Positions 18,554-27,813 of a stretch of 27,813 nt of DNA are shown in pieces. Source of the DNA: Chara braunii (taxonomy: Eukaryota > Streptophyta > Charophyceae > Charales > Characeae); NCBI GenBank assembly GCA_003427395.1, contig BFEA01000777.1:531773-559585 (forward strand), written 5' to 3'. Position 1 is the first letter of the stretch. The number at the start of each line of letters is the position of its first letter. Position numbers and translations under genes: made by a program. A model generated the notes under the pieces. That model did not search any database. It was not told the DNA's origin and was given only the letters and a program-made list of their open reading frames with translations.

Positions 18554-19234
18554 CTGAGGAAAGTGCTCCAATTTTTCTCTATTGGAAGCCTTTTTGACAA
18601 ATAGTGCTCAGAACCCCGTGTCCCATTCAGTGTAATTTCTGATCAGCCAGTGAAAGGACAATCAGCATTCCTGATCGGCAAGCAGCAATCTATTAATCTT
18701 CAGATTTGCAATTAATCAGTTTTTCCAGAACCTTGTTTCCAATCAACCACACAAATTAGTGTTCATCGATCTGTTATCAGAAACCTGTTTTGAGTGACTA
18801 TCCCAGTCAGTTTCCAACAACCATTCAAATCTGGTCATCAGCATCTGGCTAGCATTTACTCAATCCATAATCTGCATCCAGGCAGTGCTCAACTAACACT
18901 CGATCAACAGGTATCTCGGCAGTACCCGACCCTTCTCTTTCTCCTCTGTATTTAATCAGTGATATTGAGTTTTCAATCAGGGGTTAAATAGCAATTGACG
19001 GGTGGTTAAATAGAAGTTGACGGGTGTCTGATTGGCACTCGGTCAGCGCTCGACTAGTGATTTCAGCGGTATTCAGTTTTCACAGCTAGCTATCAGCCAA
19101 CAATCAGGAACAACGGTATTCTTATCAGAAACAACATTTGCACAGCAACCGGAAACAACCATCAGGAACAACGACACTCTTATCAGAAACAGTATTTAGA
19201 AACGACAGTCAACGGGCAGCCGAAGTCGTTTTCC

Positions 19235-19815
19235 ATGAATACAGTTGAATCCTTTCAAGTCAGCGAGTCAGTGCTGGCCAATCTCAATCAGAGATCATGC
19301 AAAGAGGCTTTCCGCTATCGGTATGCTAGTGCCTTGGTTTCAGACAAGGAGATTTGTCAATCTTCGTAGTCCAGACCAGTTTTGCCGATGGCACTATCCA
19401 CGATATGAGGCCCTATCTGAAGAAGGGTAAAGAGGCTCATGAGCATTTTGACGCCGTGTGGATCTCCACCACGAGGTATCTCGAGCAGAGGGAGAGAGAG
19501 ATCGATGAGAGTGACACCAAACTGATTCGCAGCTTTGGGCCCAAGCTTTATACAGACTATCCTAAGCCTCTCGTTCCTTCCCTTCTCACAGATGGCACGG
19601 GCTGGCATGATATGGTCGGCTTGGCAAAAAGGTATATCTCTCCAGCAGTGATCGATATTGAGGCACTGACTGAGCCCACCGAGTATCCCTACCTTAGACG
19701 GGGAGTCTTCTCAGTGGACGGGCTGCCTACATTGTGGGAGGAGTTCTGCTCTATGGTTAACTTTCGTGTCATGTATCTTGGATGGTCACGCTCAGAGCTT
19801 GTTGGCTTCAGGTGA
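19235..19815 (+). pseudogene. LTR-encoded module protein (3' copy, frameshifted)
   Basis: 3' LTR counterpart of 1825-2406. It starts at ATG 19235 and loses its frame near 19333 through a missing T (GCCTTGG against GCCTTTGG in the 5' copy). From about 19354 the frame is open to TGA 19813-19815, through the position that is TGA in the 5' copy but TGG here (19603-19605). The two LTR copies therefore carry different disabling changes, and the ancestor at insertion was probably one ORF of about 193 codons. The region after the tryptophan (AKRYISPAVIDIEALTEP, RRGVFSVDGLPTLWEEF) has no counterpart in the gag modules except the RGVF string, which may open a second, degenerate unit. Confidence 0.6.
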
Positions 19816-20308
19816 CACTTTGTCACGAGGCCTCAGTCTCAGACTGTACGTGAGCGTGGGTCACAGCACTAGAGATGAACAATAAAATGAGAGATTGAGA
19901 ACGACTATTTAGAGGGTTTAGTAAGGACTCTTGAGAGGTGCTGACCATGCTTGCTTATGTGTACTTTCTGAGATTATTATGAGCTCTCACTTTTCCCTCA
20001 TTCATCTTGTCTTTGCCTTGTGTCAGTCAGTTTTGATTATCTCTTCTGGCCTTGCTTGATGATTGTGCTCTTTGCTGATCATGTCACAGTTCTCAGCCTC
20101 TAAATTGGCAAACTTGGCACAAACATGGCCTATTCAGTTTAATTTTAATTTATTACTTGCATGATTCTTTACTGTTCCGAAGCAAAATAAAAGATTCCTA
20201 AGACCGGGGACCGGCGAAGACTGTAATTGAAGGGTCTCGCTCGAAGCCGGACGCACACAACATTAAGGGATTTGCATTAATTAATTTTATTTTAATTTTG
20301 CAACCACA

Positions 20309-20314
20309 AATAAA
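20309..20314 (+). terminator. Polyadenylation signal candidate AATAAA
   Basis: AATAAA about 65 bases before the LTR terminus; the 5' LTR has the same at 2897-2902. A second AATAAA is at 20185-20190 in the 3' copy only. Use is not proven. Confidence 0.4.
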
Positions 20315-20337
20315 ATCCTGCGTGACAGCCTGTTGGC

Positions 20338-20369
20338 TTTCCGGTCGCCCGAAGTGGACCGACCGGAAA
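20338..20369 (+). other. U5 hairpin (3' LTR copy)
   Basis: TTTCCGGTCG and CGACCGGAAA pair perfectly over 10 bp with a 12-nt loop. The 5' LTR has one C-to-T change in the right arm that still allows a G-U pair (2926-2957). Confidence 0.6.
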
Positions 20370-20379
20370 AAGTGCGACA

Positions 20380-21132
20380 CCGCGCCCCAGCAGGCCGCTG
20401 ACATTTGATGGTCCGATTTTCGATTTTGCTCATTCTGGGGTCACGTGTGACTAGCCGAACTATCAAAAATTTGGAATTTTGCCAGAAAAGGGAACCCCGT
20501 GGCAGCCAGAACCGTGTTAAAGCGAACATGTGGGACCTGCGACCTGCAGGTGGGTGATACCGGCCAGGGGGCAGCCTGTAGCATCAGGGACCATGCCCAC
20601 AGGACCAATCCCTGTGCCTCCCCTCAGGTCCCCTCGCCTATGAACGTCAGCGGACTGCTCAATGCCGATCGGGGGATTCAGTGGTCTATCTCTAGGTGGC
20701 GGGGGCCAAGCATGCCGAGGAAGGTACATGGGGCCAATGGGGATTTATGCCACGACCTCCTGAATGCCACTTGCGAGCCTTACCAAGCAATTCTTTCTCA
20801 GACGGAAAAAGACATGAGGACTAAGCCTATCCCTGGCCACGAATCCACTTACTAAACTAGCCTAGGCTTAGCTACTTCCAGGGCTAACGTGGCCTGGAGG
20901 ACGATGTCTAGAGCCTACTAACACTGTTTTAGCGGTCTTTAGTGGCCCTAAAGAACCGAGTGTCCAAGTTCACCATATAAGAACACTAACCTCGAAACCC
21001 TCGCTTTCTTTCTTCAGTCAATCAGAATAGCTTGCCTTACTCCCCTCTTGATTGCCCGCTTCAGTTCCTGGTCTGACAAGGGGCTGCGTTCGAATCTAGA
21101 CCAGTTTCTGTCGGTCCAAATGACAGAACAGA
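20380..21132 (+). other. Flank of the first element, no gene recognised
   Basis: GC-richer DNA after the LTR end. An ORF of 118 codons at 20499-20855 has no recognisable domain and irregular composition, so I do not call it. The part nearer 21132 is probably the 3' end of the minus-strand LINE fragment. No poly(T) tail, as would mark a LINE 3' end on this strand, is evident. Confidence 0.4.
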
Positions 21133-22260
21133 TTACCGCCCTGACCACATGTGCCACATAGGGCCAGCCTCACTTTCCCGTGTGGTCGGCAGGGGTAAAG
21201 CCCAAAAGGACCCACCTCTCATCCCGGGAGACCACTTTGCCACGCAACAATTCCCAGTGGCTTGCCCACCAGACCAGATTCGTTTGGAGGCTGAGCGGTC
21301 CCACCATAAGTGTTTGGTGGACTCAAAGGCCACGTACAATGACTGCAGCCCATGTGGACTGTAACCCCTCTGCCACAGAGCCAAACAGCAGAGGGGGTAA
21401 CCTGCAACGATAACATCCACAGGATCGCAGCATGCTTCAGTTTAGGGATATCCATTAATATTCCCCAAAGCTGTTGGAAGCTTCCAGCCGCCTGTTCCAA
21501 GTACTCAGTGAATACCGTGCTCCAGCGGGAAGCCGCCACTGCAGGAGACCGTGCTTTCCAGTCTGCTAGCAGGTAAGAGTCCCGAACCGATATGTTCGAT
21601 AAATCCAGACCGTTAGGGGTAGCCCGAGAGTGCCTGCCACCACACCATCCCCAGGCAGAAGGATTAATGCAAAGCAATCTCAGCAGGGTTTCAACTATCC
21701 ACTGGCAGTTGGACAGGGTACCACTGCCGTTCCTCCTTTCCAATACCTGAATTTGGGGATGATTTTCTCACATGTGGATCTCCTCCTCCCTCTTCAGCTC
21801 CAACCTGTGATCCTGCGGGTGTGATTCCCATCCCTGTACCTTTGTGAAGTCGGAGGGAGTTAGGCCCTGTAGCTTCCACCGTATGCTCCAGAGCAGAAGG
21901 CTGATACCATGTCCCCTGTAGAGAGCTAGTCAGTCTTCAGGGATAACCTGACGAACCGTTCGTAAGTTTTCTGCCACATTCTATAGGCGGTGTAGAGATT
22001 GAAGCAGATCATCCAGCGGACGCCAAGAACCTGCAAGAGGGGACCAAATGTCCGCAATTTTGGAGACACCTCTCCGGACCCATGCTCTACCAAAAGTACC
22101 TGGCCGTATCCCAGCAGAGAGCTCCTGGTCGAGTCCATCCTTGATAAAAGGGTTTTCGAAAAGCGGTTGCTGGAGGACCGCTTGTGATAAGCTCAGACCC
22201 GTACCGCACGGCTTGCCGTATCCCTGAGGAAAAATCCCCCGGAAGCCCCGAAAGACGGAT
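21133..22260 (-). pseudogene. LINE (non-LTR retrotransposon) ORF2 C-terminal fragment
   Basis: On the minus strand one frame runs from about 22260 down to 21219 with stops only at about 21981, 21933 and 21769. It begins PLFENPFIKDG, then FGRAWVRRGVSKIADIW and a WRPLDDL segment, the typical region just after the LINE reverse transcriptase. The downstream part has SRWSTVFTEYLEQ, KLKHAAILWMLSLQVTPSAV and then CSHC. After a frameshift near 21350 another frame gives FESTKHLWWDRSASKRIW. C-x2-C, E-S-x2-H-L-W and A-x3-I-W is the zf-RVT type finger of LINE ORF2 C-termini; one expected Cys is Arg here. No RT domain remains upstream, so the copy is 5'-truncated or cut, and dead. Confidence 0.65.
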
Positions 22261-22335
22261 GCGAACAGAAAGGGGTTTTTCTTTCTTTTTATTTTTGTTT
22301 TCGACTTTTTCACTTTTCTTTGGCTAATAACTCCC
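22261..22335 (+). repeat. T-rich tract
   Basis: Polypyrimidine-rich stretch (TTTTTCTTTCTTTTTATTTTTG and similar) at the point where LINE similarity stops and strongly GC-rich sequence begins. It probably marks a junction between two insertions. Confidence 0.4.
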
Positions 22336-24332
22336 GCGCGGGCGAATAGCGGCCGCGGTATGAAAACCAAGAAACGGTTTCGGTTGGGACTTTTTGAATT
22401 TTTGCGCGCGNGCGCCTAAGCTCCGACTTCTTCGCGCGCCTCGCACCCCCATTTCTTGCTTTGCATCCCCGCACCATCTTTCATTCATGCTGCGCGCGTC
22501 TCCCCCATGCAGGACTCTTCGTCTTCCCCCACGCCCAGCTCGATCCCCACCCCGTCTTCCTCCGCGAGTGAATGGCTGCGTAGTTGGGATGCGCGGATCA
22601 ATGTGGAAGGCGAAAAGGCGCACCACTTGAACGAACACCGCAATCAGGCCTGACCACGCGACGCCGCGGAACACCCCTTCCGAAACCCTTCACCCTTCGT
22701 CTGTCCTGCTCGTCTACAACCGGCGCTGCCCGCACCTCACGCTGACAGCCCGCCGCCTTGCACGCTATAAATTGTCGCAACCCCCTTCTCTCCCTCTCTT
22801 TAATCTCGGCTGCAATGCTGTGCGAGCTATGCGCGAACTTCCGCGACGCCGAACAGGCTTGACGAGCCCAAGTTACGGGCGGGGTGACGACGTGGGTCGG
22901 GCTTAGCGATAGACTCGGGGTAAGCCAGCTGGAGGGATTGACCAGTGGTGGAGATCGGGCGCCGATCACGACAGGGTCTTGTGGCTATGGTGGTTGGTGG
23001 TCCTTGGGAAGTTTGCGGTTGCGCCTGAGGGCGTCAGCCAATTGGAAAATTTTGTTTACAAGGAAACTCGCTTTCTTTTCTCCATTGCTGCTTTGTCTCC
23101 GTGAGATGTATGCAACGTCCCATCGAGTGGGTAATCGGTTGTATGCATGGGAGTGAGTCGCGGTGAGATGGTCTGTGAAGGGGTGTGAGTCTGTGTATGC
23201 ATGTATGTGGTCCTTGGGTATTGAGTGGCGATTGTCTGCTTGGATGCATGATTGAGTCGGCCATCGTACCTCTTTTTCCTTTTGCCTCGTTCCCCTGTTA
23301 GTTCTGTTGTTCGATCGCGTAGGGCGAGGGCCTTCGTGTACCGAAGGGATCCCTTCCATCATGCGCGCTCGAGTCAGGGTCCCGCGGCGCCGACATCTGA
23401 CGTGGCGCATCACTGTTGAGGACCGGAGACGTTCGCTGTGCCCGCTGAAGGTGGTCAGCAAACGGCTCTGCCCCTCCTTCGGGCCCCTCTGGTTGAGTGG
23501 TGTCCCACCCGAGAGAGAGAAAGAGACATGTTGTCGCTCCTTGTATGGAGACGAGCTTCCAATCAAGCACGGGTTCTCGCCCGTGTACTTACCCCGACTC
23601 GGCGCGTTGCAGTGCACTCCCGATTTTCCCCATCGTCGACGACGACAGTGTCTACTGCGACGCGGACGTACGGAGTGCCCTACGACGCACGGAGCAGCTT
23701 TAAGGGTTTGTGCTGATAGACCGCTTCTCTTCCCCGCCCCTTATACTGCCTTACACCGACCTGATGGTGCTCCCCTGGTCTGCGGCTTGCGCCTCGTGGC
23801 GCCCCCAGTTTGGTTGCCGTTGGTGCCGGTAGGGGGACTTCTGCTCGTGGCGAAGGCTGGTTCTGGGGTAGGAAGGAGCCGCCCGGTTCCCTGAACTCTC
23901 CCGGGACGCCGGACCTCTCCCTGCCCGTTTCCGTACCTCAACCCTGGCGCCAGCCCCTGCCCATCGAGTTCCCACGGCCGTGAGTCCCCGAGGCCTCGAC
24001 GAACCCGACGACGAGGATTGAGAATCGGCGCGGGGGAATCCATCGCCCTTTACGCAGAGCAGGCCTGGCGAGGAATACGTCCCCCGTCCCTCCTTTTTCC
24101 CCATCTGGAGAAACCGGGTTGGGCCCGTCCGTTCACCCCGTCCTCCTCCCCCTTTGTTTTTGGTAATCCTGACCAAGGATCGAGCCCCAGTCGGGGGAAA
24201 CCTATCGGCCCCGAAACGAGAGTCTCCCATTCCTACCAGGAGACTCAACCCCCATGGCCAAAAATCCTCGGTCACGCCCGCTTCCACTCTGATCGGCGAC
24301 CCAGTACGGAAAGCCGCGACGAGGTGTGAGGT
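22336..24332 (+). other. Promoter-bearing leader, probable 5' LTR of second element
   Basis: About 2 kb without a supportable gene, ending directly at the PBS. A TATAAAT box at 22766-22772 is followed by a pyrimidine-rich start region (CTTCTCTCCCTCTC), which would suit an LTR promoter. I could not find a TG...CA terminus: the bases before the PBS read GTGTGAGGT, not CA. The 3' LTR is outside the window, so the LTR limits cannot be proven. Long ORFs on both strands here look like GC-driven chance frames. Confidence 0.4.
22766..22772 (+). promoter_or_regulatory. TATA box candidate of second element
   Basis: TATAAAT in GC-rich surroundings, about 20 bases before a TC-rich initiator-like stretch, and about 1.57 kb upstream of the PBS. 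Confidence 0.45.
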
Positions 24333-24344
24333 TGGTATCAGAGC
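24333..24344 (+). other. Primer-binding site, tRNA-iMet (plant type)
   Basis: TGGTATCAGAGC is the complement of the 3' end of plant initiator tRNA-Met, the most common PBS of plant LTR elements. Yeast and animal initiator tRNAs would give TGGTAGCGCC or TGGTAGCAGAGG instead (from memory). It lies 165 bases upstream of the gag ATG. Confidence 0.85.
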
Positions 24345-24402
24345 TGATTCGTTTCGGCTCCGAGGTTTTCCTAGGACGGTTACCCTGCTTAGGAGTTTAT
24401 CC

Positions 24403-24421
24403 TTTTTTTTTTTTTTTTTTT
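24403..24421 (+). repeat. Poly(T) run, 19 T
   Basis: Homopolymer in the leader between PBS and gag. Its length is prone to replication and sequencing error. Confidence 0.9.
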
Positions 24422-24508
24422 CTGAGTAGGTTGGCTCCCCGTCGACGCCGGTCCGCGAATAGCAATCAAAACCGAGCGAGAGGCCGGGCTCGAGATCCGC
24501 CTCCCGCG

Positions 24509-25165
24509 ATGGTGGAGCCCGGAATTGGGGGTGGAAACGACGGCGACAACCACGCGGTGATGGCCAATCATCCCCTGTATTTTGTACCTCCTCCCTCCGA
24601 GGTTCCCATCTTCTCCGACGATGATACCGACCCTCGCACCTGGCTAGCCGCCTTGAAAGCCCAGGGCTGGTCGGACTAGTTGCTCCGAGAACGAATCTCG
24701 GGGAGGTTAGCCGGAACCGCTTTTGAGTGGTATGGGCAGAACCCCTACACTAATTGGCTAACCTTCCAACGAAAGTTTCTCGAGCGTTTTGATCACATCG
24801 CACCTGGGCATTGCCTTCGTCTGATAAAAGACTATACGCAGCAGCCTCGGGAAACCTTGGCCAGATATGCAGAGCGTTTTACTTACTTAGCCGAACATTC
24901 CGGGGTCGATGAAAAGATGGTGCGAACTGATTTCGTTAGGGGACTGTCCGATTCTCGCTTGCGGAAGAAGATCCGCAAGAAATGCAACCCGATTGAACAC
25001 ACCCTAACTGAGCTCATTCAGTATGCCGTTAAGTACGGGAAGGAAAATTACGATGTAGGTCTGGATTCGGAGTCCGACGAAGACGACCCTTCGGGTGTCC
25101 GACGCCATAGCTGCTCCGCTACGGCGCGAATGTTCGAGGATCGCTTCGGGTTAGGACCGGCGTAG
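24509..25165 (+). pseudogene. Gag (capsid part) of second element, TAG-interrupted
   Basis: Structural protein of the virus-like particle. ATG 24509 opens the gag-pol frame after the poly(T) leader. After a Pro-rich start, DDTDPRTWLAALKAQGW and GTAFEWYGQN, TNWLTFQRKFLERF, then ARYAERFTYLAEH and FVRGLSDSRLRKKI form the typical retrotransposon Gag capsid pattern (W...F...F...Y...F..L). Two TAG codons lie in the frame: at 24677-24679 inside the conserved capsid start (after GWSD) and at 25163-25165 (after FGLGPA). Coding continues in the same frame after both. The first replaces a residue well inside the domain, so it is likely a nonsense mutation. The second could be that or a readthrough stop. 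Confidence 0.8.
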
Positions 25166-27813
25166 AATAATTCGGATCGGAAAATTTTGTCTTCCGCGTC
25201 GACCTCCCGACGCTCTGGTCAAGCTCAAGGAGGCCGGGAAGAGGACAAAATATCAATGAAAGAGGTCGCGGCCCAGCTGGTCACGGTAGTGGCCCCGCTG
25301 ACCGAATTCGTTCAAAACTTGCAGCGGCAACGGGTGGCAGCTACACAACGACAGCAAACTGCCATAGCCGCCAGTACCCCTATGACCCGACCAGCCGCAG
25401 CAGGAGTCACCCAGCCTCTGCGGTGCTACAACTGCAATCAGCCGGGCCACCTTGCGAAGGACTGTCCGAAATCTCGAACTCAGAATGGGCCCGCGGGGCC
25501 CACCGGACCTTTCCAAATCCCGTTAGCTGCTCCAACCGCTGCAGGACAAGGGAGGGTAGCCACGGTGATGGATACTGGAACAACGGAAATGGTGACCCCT
25601 GCGGCCACCGAGATAGGACCCGATGAGTATATAGCTGCGGCGATGTTCGAACCCGGGACCATTGGAGTGATACGTCACGTCCAAAGGATTACCGAGGAAA
25701 GCGACCTCGGGCCTTGGCGGCCGGGGTTCGAAGATCTCACTGCCCTTGGCCCTGAGTACGAAGACGGTCACATCGACGTGTTGGATGCATTAAAGGCTCT
25801 GGATCTACGGATCCCCGTCCCTATTCCCTATCTGCTAACCATTTCTGAAGCGGCTAACGAAAAGTTGATCGAACGATGCCTCAAGAACATGCGCCGATTC
25901 GAGGAAAGTCGAAAGGGCAAAAAGTCGGTCCTACAAGACCTACCCGCAAACGAAGAGTCACAACCCTCGACCTCAAAGGTGCACGAAGCAAACCGGGTAG
26001 GAATAATCCAGACCGTAGATCCTGCCTCGGAGAAACCTGAGGTATTCCTCCGAGCCTACCCTATAACCTGGAAAAGCGTTGAGTGTGATTGTGAGGTCTG
26101 GGGAAACCCCTCGGCCGCCATCCTAGACTCGGGATCGTCAGCGGTCGCCATTTCTTGGAGATTGACGAAACGATTGGGCAGGGAAGGACAGGTTCAGTCC
26201 CTCCGACCAGATGAACTGTATATATCCGCTACGGAGGACAACATTCATTGTAAGGGGCGGATAACGAACGTGCCTATACGAGTGGGGCGGGTGCATTGTT
26301 TGTGCGACGCAATCGTACTGGATGTACAGGCGTATGATGTTCTGCTAGGCATTCCGTTGCAGGCGGCGGTCGGAGCGCGAATGCACTTTGACAGCTGTAA
26401 GGTGGTGCTCACATCGGCCCACCCCAAACCACAAACGATACCGATGAGATTGGCGGTGCGTATGCGCGCCCAGCCGGCGCCTCGAATCACTACGAAAGTC
26501 CATCAAATCAACATGATCCAACGCCTGTCGCCAGGCGAAAACAAACCTTCATCGGAAACTGACGTGACTGATGTACCCGACCGATATCCGATCCGGGTTC
26601 AGGATCGGTGGTGCCATTCCTGGCGACGAGAACCCATGGAAATAGTTCGGAGCGAGTCCGATTGGTCGCACGCGTTCTCGTCCGTGGTACAGGGAGAACC
26701 CCTGCTGAGGGTGTCGCGAATAACTGACCTTTCGGAACCCCCTGCGTCCTTATATCTTAGGACGGACCCCCTACCCGAAAGGTTTACAAAGCTCAGGTGG
26801 TTGTGCGATTTGACTTTTCGGCCTCCCAGGCCCCTGAACGCAAAAGCCGCCCTGCTCTTGAAGGAAGGGGTGTCATTTCAACCCCGAACGAGGGAATATC
26901 GATGGAGGCCGAAAGAACTGTTACAGGCCTTTTCAGTGGAACCCTCGGCTGAAACCGAGCTCGAGAACGATAGTGACATGGAAAACGAACCGATAAGTCC
27001 AGCAGACAGTCAACTCATCGCGACCGTGCTTTCGGCGAAAACTGACAATTCTCTGTTTGGTGCCTCACCCGAAGCCAACGCGACAGCCCCCACGGTTACG
27101 GCAACAATCTCCCTCCCTGAGGGAAACGTGGAAGTTCGGCTGCCGGCCCATGTGCCTGACGACTATAAGCGCCTTCTTTTGGCGGTTATACGGGCCTACC
27201 CAGAGGACGTCAACATCCAGGACCACGACATAGGACTTACCCACCTGATCCAACGCGCGATTGATACCGGTGATCGCGCCCCGATACATTGCCGACCGTA
27301 CCGCTATTCCCTAAAAGAAAGACAGCTGGCCTTGGAAAGGGTACGGGAGTTCGAGCGGTTGGGATGGATTGAACCATCGCTTGGACCATGGTCATTTCCC
27401 GTGGTCCTTGTGCCAAAACGAAACGGTTCAGTCCGAGTGTGTATTGACTACCGCAAATTAAACGCTATTACTACCAAAGATGTCTATCCGCTGCTGCGGA
27501 TTGACGATCTGCTGGATGCTATCGGGTCCGCTCGGGTCTTTTCAAAGTTCGATATCCGACACGGTTTTCACCACGTTGCAGTCCGACCGGAAGACCGGCC
27601 CGAAACCGCTTTTGTCCTGTTCGAGGGCACGTGGCAGTGGATCCGGTGTCCCAGGGGAATTTGCAACGCCCCTGCAACATTCCAGCGGGCCATGAATATG
27701 GCCTTCGCCGAGTTCGTTAACAAAACCCGTTTGACACAGCCGCCAGGGTTGTCACGCGTGGATCCCCGGGGCCCAAGCCAGAGTAGGGGTTTCACCCCCG
27801 GACCCCCGCCCCC
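25166..27813 (+). CDS. Gag zinc knuckle, protease and RT of second element (runs off window)
   Basis: The frame is open without a stop from 25166 to the window end, about 880 codons. A CCHC knuckle (CYNCNQPGHLAKDC, 25424-25465) ends Gag. The protease has ILDSGSSAVAIS (catalytic Asp at 26126-26128) and YDVLLGIPL (about 26333-26359). RT has CRPYRYSLKER, GWIEPSLGPWSFPVVLVPK, VCIDYRKLNAIT, FSKFDIRHGFHHV (Asp at 27551-27553) and CPRGICNAPATFQRAMN. After FAEFVNKT (about 27726) similarity stops, before the YxDD motif that should follow; the last 85 bases read as Pro/Gly-rich with no RT signal. So RT is cut by a rearrangement, another insertion or a misassembled contig end. No start codon is needed: it is the continuation of the gag frame. 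Confidence 0.85.

Larger units (their letters stand above)
1..20379 (+). mobile_element. Ty3/gypsy LTR retrotransposon with very long LTRs (5' end outside window)
   Basis: Seen: a roughly 3 kb sequence at 1-2967 is repeated in direct orientation at 17414-20379. Between the copies lie a PBS, gag-like ORFs, protease, RT, RNase H, integrase and a polypurine tract, in the Ty3/gypsy order. The polypurine tract at 10006-10020 followed by TG puts the 3' LTR start at 10022, so the LTR would be about 10.36 kb and the internal region about 7.05 kb. The missing part of the 5' LTR (about 7.4 kb) would lie left of the window, giving a full element near 27.8 kb. Coding regions are broken by many stops and some frameshifts, so this copy is not autonomous. 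The RT type recalls non-chromoviral Ty3/gypsy groups of fungi and seedless plants; this is from memory, not a search. Confidence 0.85.
10022..20379 (+). repeat. 3' LTR, about 10.4 kb
   Basis: Starts TGTAAAATTAG just after the polypurine tract and ends TGCGACA at 20373-20379, the same terminus as the 5' LTR at 2967. Only 17414-20379 can be compared with the 5' copy in this window; that part matches along its length. The 10022-17413 part is assigned to the LTR from the PPT position. A nested insertion could inflate it: 12.0-15.8 kb looks more GC-rich than the rest. Stretches not listed separately hold no gene I can support. Confidence 0.65.
22336..27813 (+). mobile_element. Second Ty3/gypsy element, GC-rich, 3' part outside window
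   Basis: Contains a PBS at 24333, gag with CCHC knuckle, protease and reverse transcriptase on the + strand. The PR-before-RT order and RT motifs are Ty3/gypsy. The left boundary is uncertain; I place it after the T-rich junction. The window ends inside RT. Its base composition is clearly more GC-rich than the first element, so the two have different origins or histories. Confidence 0.75.

Noticed and set aside
20499-20855. 118-codon ORF in the flank as a host gene
   Set aside because: No domain, irregular composition, not supported by context; a minus-strand LINE remnant may extend here.
22393-24429. Many long ORFs on both strands of the GC-rich leader (for example 23307-23894 and 23751-24287 minus)
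   Set aside because: Overlapping frames on both strands, Arg/Pro/Ser-rich composition and no domain: expected by chance in GC-rich DNA.

Overview
This window is almost entirely transposable-element DNA from a eukaryote; I see no host gene. The sequence argues for a repeat-rich genome, probably of the plant lineage. Two separate primer-binding sites match plant-type tRNA 3' ends: an Asp-like site at 2972-2989 and an initiator-Met site at 24333-24344. The reverse transcriptase of the first element (YIDD followed by a VKGP-like segment, then a FVWEH segment) belongs to a Ty3/gypsy group that I associate with fungi and with seedless plants or charophyte algae. I therefore cannot fix the organism, and fungi are not excluded. 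Scattered single Ns at 16191-17318 show a draft assembly.

Region 1 (1-20379) is one large Ty3/gypsy LTR retrotransposon on the + strand. The window opens inside its 5' LTR, which ends at 2967. A tRNA-Asp-like PBS, a 24-nt palindrome, a decayed gag-like region (3315-5549), protease (5550-6332), reverse transcriptase, RNase H, integrase and an integrase tail (to 9670) follow in the canonical Ty3 order. A polypurine tract at 10006-10020 is followed by TG at 10022. The copy of the 5' LTR sequence returns at 17414 and ends at 20379, so the 3' LTR appears to be 10022-20379, about 10.4 kb, longer than the 7.05 kb internal region. The element is dead: it has many nonsense codons and several frameshifts.

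The most unusual content is a small protein module of about 130 residues. It occurs three times in tandem where gag should be (3315-4700) and again inside the LTR itself (1825-2406 and 19235-19815), with a weaker relative upstream (895-1140 and 18308-18553). I do not recognise the family. The far LTR (U3, 10022-17000) has several unrelated tandem repeats and a recurring hairpin motif with a paired base change.

Region 2 (20380-22335) is a GC-richer flank. It holds a decayed minus-strand LINE fragment (C-terminal end of a non-LTR retrotransposon ORF2, with the Cys/His finger) and a T-rich tract.

Region 3 (22336-27813) is a second, GC-rich Ty3/gypsy element on the + strand: promoter-like leader or LTR, initiator-Met PBS, gag with CCHC knuckle, protease, and a reverse transcriptase that loses similarity just before the YxDD motif, close to the end of the window. 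Its frame is open for about 3.3 kb except for two in-frame TAG codons.
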